Source: CAYRMV01 sp964425255 | GTDB taxonomy: Bacteria; Bacteroidota; Bacteroidia; Flavobacteriales_D; Crocinitomicaceae | Length of the DNA stretch: 19,211 bases | Reading direction: 5' to 3' | Assembly: GCA_964425255.1 (NCBI GenBank) | Contig: CAYRMV010000057.1 | Location: 1-19,211 of the forward strand | Part shown: one piece after another, positions 15,178 to 19,211 of the stretch | Layout of the letters: the number at the start of each line of letters is the position of its first letter | Position numbering within the stretch: position 1 is the stretch's first letter | The notes under the pieces: generated by a model | Told to the model about the DNA's origin: nothing | The model's input: the letters and a program-made list of their open reading frames with translations, nothing else | The model's database searches: none | Translations under genes and position numbers: made by a program

Positions 15178-15750
15178 CTATTCAAAAATGGATTTTGATA
15201 ATGCTTTTACAGGCTTCTCTAATTTGTTTAATATCTCTAATCCTATGGTGTCACATCCATTTTTCTTACAGTTTATTTCACCTAAGTAGATTCCTTCTGA
15301 ATTGAAGAAGAAATACACTTCATCACTACCATTATTAAATCCTGCATATTTTATTGATAAAATGCTTTCTCCTGTCTTATATTCATCTATATATACATTT
15401 TGTATCACGTTGGAATAAAATTTACATTCCTTATCACCTATTTTTTTTACAGTATCAACAGGATTGTTAAAATATGGGATCGAAATTTTTTTACTTCTTC
15501 CATTCCTAATAATATTAATCCTTTGATTGTAAATCATATCATTTTTCAATACTAGATGGCTATCAAAGGCTATGTTTGTATCTATTGAAAATAAAACATC
15601 AACACAAAAAGAAGAGTCAGTATTAAAAAGTTCAACACTCTGTTCAGTTCGTTTTTCATTTAATTCTGATGAAGTCATTCGTTCATTGAATTCGTCATTA
15701 TTACAACTATATATGACTGACATGAGTAATATTAAAAATTCAAATTTCAT
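15178..15750 (-). CDS. lipoprotein, probable immunity protein of the Rhs-lysozyme toxin
   Basis: A 190-residue protein with a short signal peptide (MKFEFLILLMSVIYSC) ending in a lipobox whose Cys16 would be lipidated, so it is anchored in the periplasm. The mature part is rich in aspartate, asparagine and beta-forming residues; family not recognised. It starts nine bases after the stop of the Rhs gene on the same strand, the usual place for an immunity gene. A lysozyme-type toxin would act on peptidoglycan in the periplasm, which is where a lipoprotein could inhibit it. Immunity role is inferred from position and location, not from homology. Stop TAG. Confidence 0.6.
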   Translation of the reverse strand: MKFEFLILLMSVIYSCNNDEFNERMTSSELNEKRTEQSVELFNTDSSFCVDVLFSIDTNIAFDSHLVLKNDMIYNQRINIIRNGRSKKISIPYFNNPVDTVKKIGDKECKFYSNVIQNVYIDEYKTGESILSIKYAGFNNGSDEVYFFFNSEGIYLGEINCKKNGCDTIGLEILNKLEKPVKALSKSIFE

Positions 15751-15759
15751 ATTTCATTT

Positions 15760-17088
15760 TTAATTATTAGGTACTGCATTTAATAACTGCCCTTGTGGAG
15801 TAGCTATATTAGATTTTCCTTTCAATTCATTTTGTAAATTACCTAAAATTAATGCATCAAATTTACTATCAGTGACATGGTTTTGAGTGCCACCTGGAAG
15901 AGACGAAAATTGTTCTGGTGTTCCAGTTAATTTAGTATTTGCAGAATCATAATCTCCCTTTTTTATATCAGCCAATGCCTTGGTTTCTTTTAAAATTCCT
16001 AATACGATTTTATCCTGACTTTCTGGACTAAAATCTGTAATATCATTTGGATATGCTTTTTTGTATAAGTTGTATGTTCCAAGCAAAATTTGATATGCGC
16101 CTGCAGCAGTACCTCCCTTTGCACCCCTATATGGATGGTCGGCATAACTTGAAAATTCTTCAATTTTTCCGTCCACCATATGTTTATCATTATAATCTAA
16201 TGGCGCATTGCCACGATTTTCAGTTTGTTTTATTGTACTCATATAAACGCGGACATTCAATTCTGAATTTGTCATTCCTAAATCATGACTGTTTTCAATA
16301 TACCATGCTTTATGTTGTTCACCAGCTTCACGATGTTGACTCTGAACTTTTGAATTTGTAGTTGCAGTATGAATTTGTCCTAGATTCTTTTGAACCATTT
16401 CGATACCTCCTTTCATTTCTATAATTTCATCTTTAACTACCATTACTTGAGTATTACCTCCAACTTGACCTAAAAAAGTACCATCGGCAGCATAAAAAGA
16501 TTCCAATCCTTCAAGTTCTCCCCAAGCAATTACTTTGTTCTCACTAAAAGCATAAGGACTATTATGTGGATATTTTGGAGCAAGTGGGTCAACAGCAAAG
16601 AACCTACCAATACGAGGGTCGTGCATACGGTACTTGTAATTCACGCTGTTTCCATCACCCTTCACCTCGTCATCCTTCTCCTGTCCTTGAAATCCATAAC
16701 GATACTTCTCATCTACCACAAAATTCCTACCATCGAGCGTTACTCCAAATGGACTATAATCCTGTGCTACCCGAATATCCGCACGCATTTCAGCAATACC
16801 ACCACCTTCAAAATACGGTATCACCTTATCACTAATCACACTTAGTACATTCCCCAGGTGATTCGAAAGTTCGTAGGTTCTGGATCCGATGGAGTAGTGC
16901 ACCGATTTCATACTGTAATTTTGGGTCGGTAATGGCAACAAATCAAGGTCACTACTACGTACCCCAACGCGGGAACTACCATAGATATGTCTTTCCTCAA
17001 GCCCCGATGTTTCGTCATCTACAATCGGGACAGGTTGAAAATAAACTCGGCTATTTTCATTATCTAGTATTTTATCGTATGTTGCCAT
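15760..17088 (-). CDS. truncated Rhs protein with C-terminal phage-lysozyme-like domain
   Basis: A 442-residue protein. Residues about 60-195 are the Rhs-associated core of Bacteroidetes type: NHLGNVL at 77-82, then FGVTLDG, YRYGFQGQEKDDEVK, RMHDPRIGRFFAVDP and YAFSENKVIAWGELEGLE. After about residue 200 comes a variable domain whose end matches lambda-endolysin-like (GH104/GH24-type) muramidases: Glu290 in KQTENRG as likely catalytic acid, then SSYADHPYRG, GTAAGAYQI at 326-334, DFSPESQDK at 352-360 and FSSLPGG. It would cleave peptidoglycan of target cells. The usual large N-terminal YD-repeat shell and signal peptide are missing, and a stop lies 19 codons upstream of the ATG, so this looks like an orphan Rhs tip module. 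Ends TAA, in standard code. Confidence 0.8.
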   Translation of the reverse strand: MATYDKILDNENSRVYFQPVPIVDDETSGLEERHIYGSSRVGVRSSDLDLLPLPTQNYSMKSVHYSIGSRTYELSNHLGNVLSVISDKVIPYFEGGGIAEMRADIRVAQDYSPFGVTLDGRNFVVDEKYRYGFQGQEKDDEVKGDGNSVNYKYRMHDPRIGRFFAVDPLAPKYPHNSPYAFSENKVIAWGELEGLESFYAADGTFLGQVGGNTQVMVVKDEIIEMKGGIEMVQKNLGQIHTATTNSKVQSQHREAGEQHKAWYIENSHDLGMTNSELNVRVYMSTIKQTENRGNAPLDYNDKHMVDGKIEEFSSYADHPYRGAKGGTAAGAYQILLGTYNLYKKAYPNDITDFSPESQDKIVLGILKETKALADIKKGDYDSANTKLTGTPEQFSSLPGGTQNHVTDSKFDALILGNLQNELKGKSNIATPQGQLLNAVPNN

Positions 17089-17180
17089 GTTGTGTTTGAT
17101 AAATTTAGCAGAAAATTTGATATGATCCTCAACATTTTAGGAACACATGGTTGGGTTTTTTAGCATAAGAGACGATTTTA

Positions 17181-17218
17181 GCCTATAAAAATAACAAAGG
17201 TGGACTAACGCCCACCTT
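17181..17218 (-). terminator. terminator-like hairpin (minus strand)
   Basis: On the minus strand AAGGTGG - GCGTTAGT - CCACCTT followed by TGTTATTTTTATAG. It would end a transcript coming from the right, where only the fragment at 17271-17378 lies. Confidence 0.6.
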
Positions 17219-17270
17219 CAGTTCACAGATTCTAATTTTTATTTTAATTCATTTTCAAGTATTTAACCTA

Positions 17271-17378
17271 TTAATTTTCCAATAACAACATTTTGGGGAA
17301 ACTGCCGAAATCACCAGCTTCGTCATTGATTTTTCGTACGTAAGCACTATTCATTGCTGTTGAATAACGCTCAACCAA
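17271..17378 (-). pseudogene. short C-terminal gene fragment
   Basis: A 35-residue minus-strand frame from a TTG, ending NDEAGDFGSFPKMLLLEN before TAA. Upstream is a stop codon. The end is coding-like and a terminator follows 52 bases later, so it may be the remnant of a gene cut off by rearrangement. Weak. Confidence 0.25.
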
Positions 17379-17432
17379 CTAAAACAGACACTTGTTTATG
17401 CAACATGACAAAGCTATGCTTTCGTCATCGAC

Positions 17433-17496
17433 CTACTAACCAACTAACCCACTAACCCACTAATCCACTAACCTACTAACAGACTATCCAACTAAA
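17433..17496. repeat. 8-bp tandem repeat array
   Basis: Eight consecutive 8-base units with consensus CCACTAAC: CTACTAAC, CAACTAAC, CCACTAAC, CCACTAAT, CCACTAAC, CTACTAAC, AGACTATC, CAACTAAA. The array stops four bases before the -7 element of the epimerase gene, in the place where the -33 element and any activator should sit. Confidence 0.8.
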
Positions 17497-17500
17497 TCCC

Positions 17501-17508
17501 TACCTTTG
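17501..17508 (+). promoter_or_regulatory. Bacteroidetes -7 element of the heptose epimerase gene
   Basis: TACCTTTG is an exact TAnnTTTG match, 15 bases before the ATG at 17524, so the leader is very short. No TTTG -33 element is visible; the 8-bp array occupies its place. Confidence 0.6.
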
Positions 17509-17523
17509 CAGAAAAAACAAAAG

Positions 17524-18489
17524 ATGATTGTTGTAACAGGTGCAGCTGGTTTTATTGGAAGTTGTTTGGTTGGGCGACTGAACGCCGAAAATCGGAATGA
17601 TTTGATATTGGTAGATGATTTTTCTCCCGAAGCAAAAAAAGCCAATTGGGAAGGCAAGAACTACCAAGAATTGGTTCACCGCGACCATTTCGAAGCTTGG
17701 CTTGCAGCGAATGGCGATCAAGTTACTTTTGTTTATCACATTGGTGCTCGCACCGATACCACCGAGTTTGATAAAGCCATTTTCGATCGTTTGAATGTCA
17801 ATTTCACGAAAATGATTTGGAATTTTTGCACAACAAATTCAATTCCGTTGGTGTACGCAAGTTCGGCTGCAACCTATGGTTTGGGTGAGTTTGGGTACGA
17901 AGATTCACACGAAGTGATTCCGAATTTAAAACCCTTGAATCCATACGGAGATTCGAAAAATGATTTCGATGTGTGGGCCTTGCAACAAGAAAAGCAACCT
18001 CCTTTTTGGGCAGGATTGAAATTTTTCAATGTTTATGGTCCGAACGAATACCACAAAGGGCGCATGGCCTCGGTCATTTTTCATGCGTTTCATCAAATTC
18101 AAGCGAACGGGAGCATGAAATTGTTCCGATCTCACAACCCCGATTACACCGATGGCGGTCAATTACGTGATTTTGTGTACGTGAAAGATGTGGTGGAAGT
18201 GTGTCTGTTTTTAATGAACAAACAACCCAATTCTGGCATCTACAATTTGGGTTCCGGAAAAGCGCGTACCTTCCTCGATTTGGCCAAAAACACTTTTTAT
18301 GCATTGGGTAAAGAACCCGAAATTTCGTTTATCGATACACCGATTGATATCCGCGATAAATACCAGTATTTCACCGAGGCAAACATGTCCAAGTTGATTC
18401 AAGCAGGCTACAACATTCCGTTTCATACGCTGGAAGAAGGAGTTGCCGATTATGTCAAGTCGTATTTGGTCCCGCAAAAAATGTATTGA
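17524..18489 (+). CDS. rfaD: ADP-L-glycero-D-manno-heptose-6-epimerase
   Basis: A 321-residue extended short-chain dehydrogenase. It epimerises ADP-D-glycero-D-manno-heptose at C6 to the L form for the LPS inner core in the cytoplasm. NADP-binding TGAAGFIG at 5-12, then LVDDF, the YASSAATYG segment near 111, and the active-site YGDSK with Tyr141 and Lys145. Length fits the family (about 310-325). Start ATG at 17524 because the family begins MIVVTGAAGFIG; an upstream six-codon extension in the frame has no ATG. It ends at TGA, and reading TGA as glycine would add about 26 unrelated residues, so the standard code applies on this side. Confidence 0.9.
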   Translation: MIVVTGAAGFIGSCLVGRLNAENRNDLILVDDFSPEAKKANWEGKNYQELVHRDHFEAWLAANGDQVTFVYHIGARTDTTEFDKAIFDRLNVNFTKMIWNFCTTNSIPLVYASSAATYGLGEFGYEDSHEVIPNLKPLNPYGDSKNDFDVWALQQEKQPPFWAGLKFFNVYGPNEYHKGRMASVIFHAFHQIQANGSMKLFRSHNPDYTDGGQLRDFVYVKDVVEVCLFLMNKQPNSGIYNLGSGKARTFLDLAKNTFYALGKEPEISFIDTPIDIRDKYQYFTEANMSKLIQAGYNIPFHTLEEGVADYVKSYLVPQKMY

Positions 18490-18597
18490 TTTCGCTACTG
18501 AAAACTAGACAAACGAGAGACAAACGTAGATTTCTATCACGAATCGATGAAAATCTCCTCAATTTAGTGTAAATTCGGCTTCCTGAAAACGTCGAAA

Positions 18598-19211
18598 ATG
18601 CACAAATTACTCTCCCTCCTTGCAGTTTTCTGCACCTTCTTTTTGGTTGGTCAAGCTCCTGTACCAACAAATGGGGTAGCGCCATCCAAGCCAAAAGCGG
18701 TTCTATTTCAACATGCAACGATCTTGGTTTCGCCCACTCAAACCATTGAAAAAGGGGATTTACTGATTGAAAATGATCGCATTGTTCAAGTTGGGACCAA
18801 AATTACTGCCCCCAAAGATGCTTGGATAATCCCATGTGATGGAAAAGTGATCGTTCCCGCATTCATCGAATTGAATAGTCAATTGGGAATTCCAGTTTCA
18901 CCACCACAACGTTCACCAGTTCCACAATTGGAAAGTGCCAAAAATGGAGCATATTATTGGAACGAAGCGATCCATCCGGAAGTGCAAGCAAGTCTCTTGT
19001 ATCAGCCCGAAAAAGAAAAGCAAGATGCTTTGTTGCAAATGGGCTTTGGCTTTGTTCAAGTGCATCACAACGATGGTGTTGCCCAGGGATTTGGTGCCGT
19101 TTACAGTTTGCAAAAAGAACAAGCTTCCAAGCACTTGATTCGCGATTTGTCAGCTGGATTTTTCTCTTTGGACAAAGGCATTTCTCAACAAACGTATCCG
19201 TCTTCTCAAAT
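18598..19211 (+). CDS. secreted amidohydrolase-like protein, 5' part only
   Basis: Open at the window end; about 204 residues are seen. A signal peptide (MHKLLSLLAVFCTFFLVGQAP) leads into the N-terminal beta-sandwich of the amidohydrolase superfamily: QHATILVSPTQTIEKGDLLI, ENDRIVQVG, then DGKVIVPAFIELNSQLGIP. Where metal-dependent members have an HxH motif soon after the PGF/PAF turn, this has ELNSQLG, so the first metal ligands appear to be missing. Bacteroidetes have such secreted paralogs with unclear activity. Start ATG at 18598, 108 bases after the epimerase gene on the same strand. Partial; substrate unknown. Confidence 0.7.
   Translation, partial: MHKLLSLLAVFCTFFLVGQAPVPTNGVAPSKPKAVLFQHATILVSPTQTIEKGDLLIENDRIVQVGTKITAPKDAWIIPCDGKVIVPAFIELNSQLGIPVSPPQRSPVPQLESAKNGAYYWNEAIHPEVQASLLYQPEKEKQDALLQMGFGFVQVHHNDGVAQGFGAVYSLQKEQASKHLIRDLSAGFFSLDKGISQQTYPSSQ

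Noticed and set aside
17433..17496. CRISPR array
   Set aside because: Units are 8 bases in direct tandem with no spacers.
18490..18597. C-terminal extension of the heptose epimerase by reading TGA as glycine
   Set aside because: The family ends at about 310-325 residues, reached exactly at the TGA. The extension has no family similarity.

Overview
The window appears to be a mosaic of two genetic codes. Both flanks look like ordinary standard-code Bacteroidetes (Flavobacteriia-like) chromosome. Evidence for this is TAnnTTTG promoter elements, an Rhs core of the Bacteroidetes type, secreted proteins with FSQ-type signal peptides, and an ADP-heptose epimerase gene that stops at TGA where the family should end. 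Between them, roughly 6.8 to 15.0 kb, five genes are intact only if TGA is read as glycine. That is genetic code 25, known from Absconditabacteria (SR1) and Gracilibacteria (BD1-5). I counted 38 in-frame TGA codons, several at invariant glycines: the Walker A loop of a VirD4-like ATPase, the FxGxG loop of a Dam-type methylase, and the GHGLESQ motif of a large serine recombinase.

Layout. 0.2-3.6 kb: a tight five-gene operon (DUF2188 protein, LRAT-domain protein with a C-terminal membrane segment, patatin-like phospholipase, CD-NTase, E2-like protein), i.e. a short type II CBASS anti-phage system with two unusual extra genes in front. 3.9-5.4 kb: an outer-membrane-like protein, a six-cysteine small protein and a coiled-coil protein. 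5.4-6.8 kb: mostly non-coding, rich in hairpins and repeats, with a relic resembling the 3' end of the replication-relaxation gene, and probably containing the left boundary of the foreign element. 6.8-9.1 kb (minus strand): a replication-relaxation family protein and a VirD4-like coupling ATPase, both with TGA=Gly. 9.5-12.1 kb (plus strand): seven small mobile-element genes that contain no in-frame TGA at all. 12.2-15.0 kb: a D12-class adenine methylase, a small protein and a 594-residue large serine recombinase, all with TGA=Gly. 15.2-17.1 kb (minus strand): a short Rhs-core protein ending in a phage-lysozyme-like domain, followed by a small lipoprotein that is probably its immunity partner. 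17.5-19.2 kb: heptose epimerase and the start of a secreted amidohydrolase-like protein.

How it fits together. The middle looks like an integrative mobilizable element: recombinase for integration, methylase, coupling ATPase and DNA-processing protein for transfer, small cargo genes. It would come from a code-25 candidate-phyla bacterium and lie next to two defence or antagonism loci of a Bacteroidetes host. In a host with normal RF2 the five recoded genes would all be truncated, and I see no tRNA-Gly(UCA) in the window to rescue them. Either this is a dead-on-arrival transfer between bacteria with different codes, or the contig is a metagenomic misassembly. Long reads across 5.4-6.8 kb and 15.0-15.2 kb would decide.
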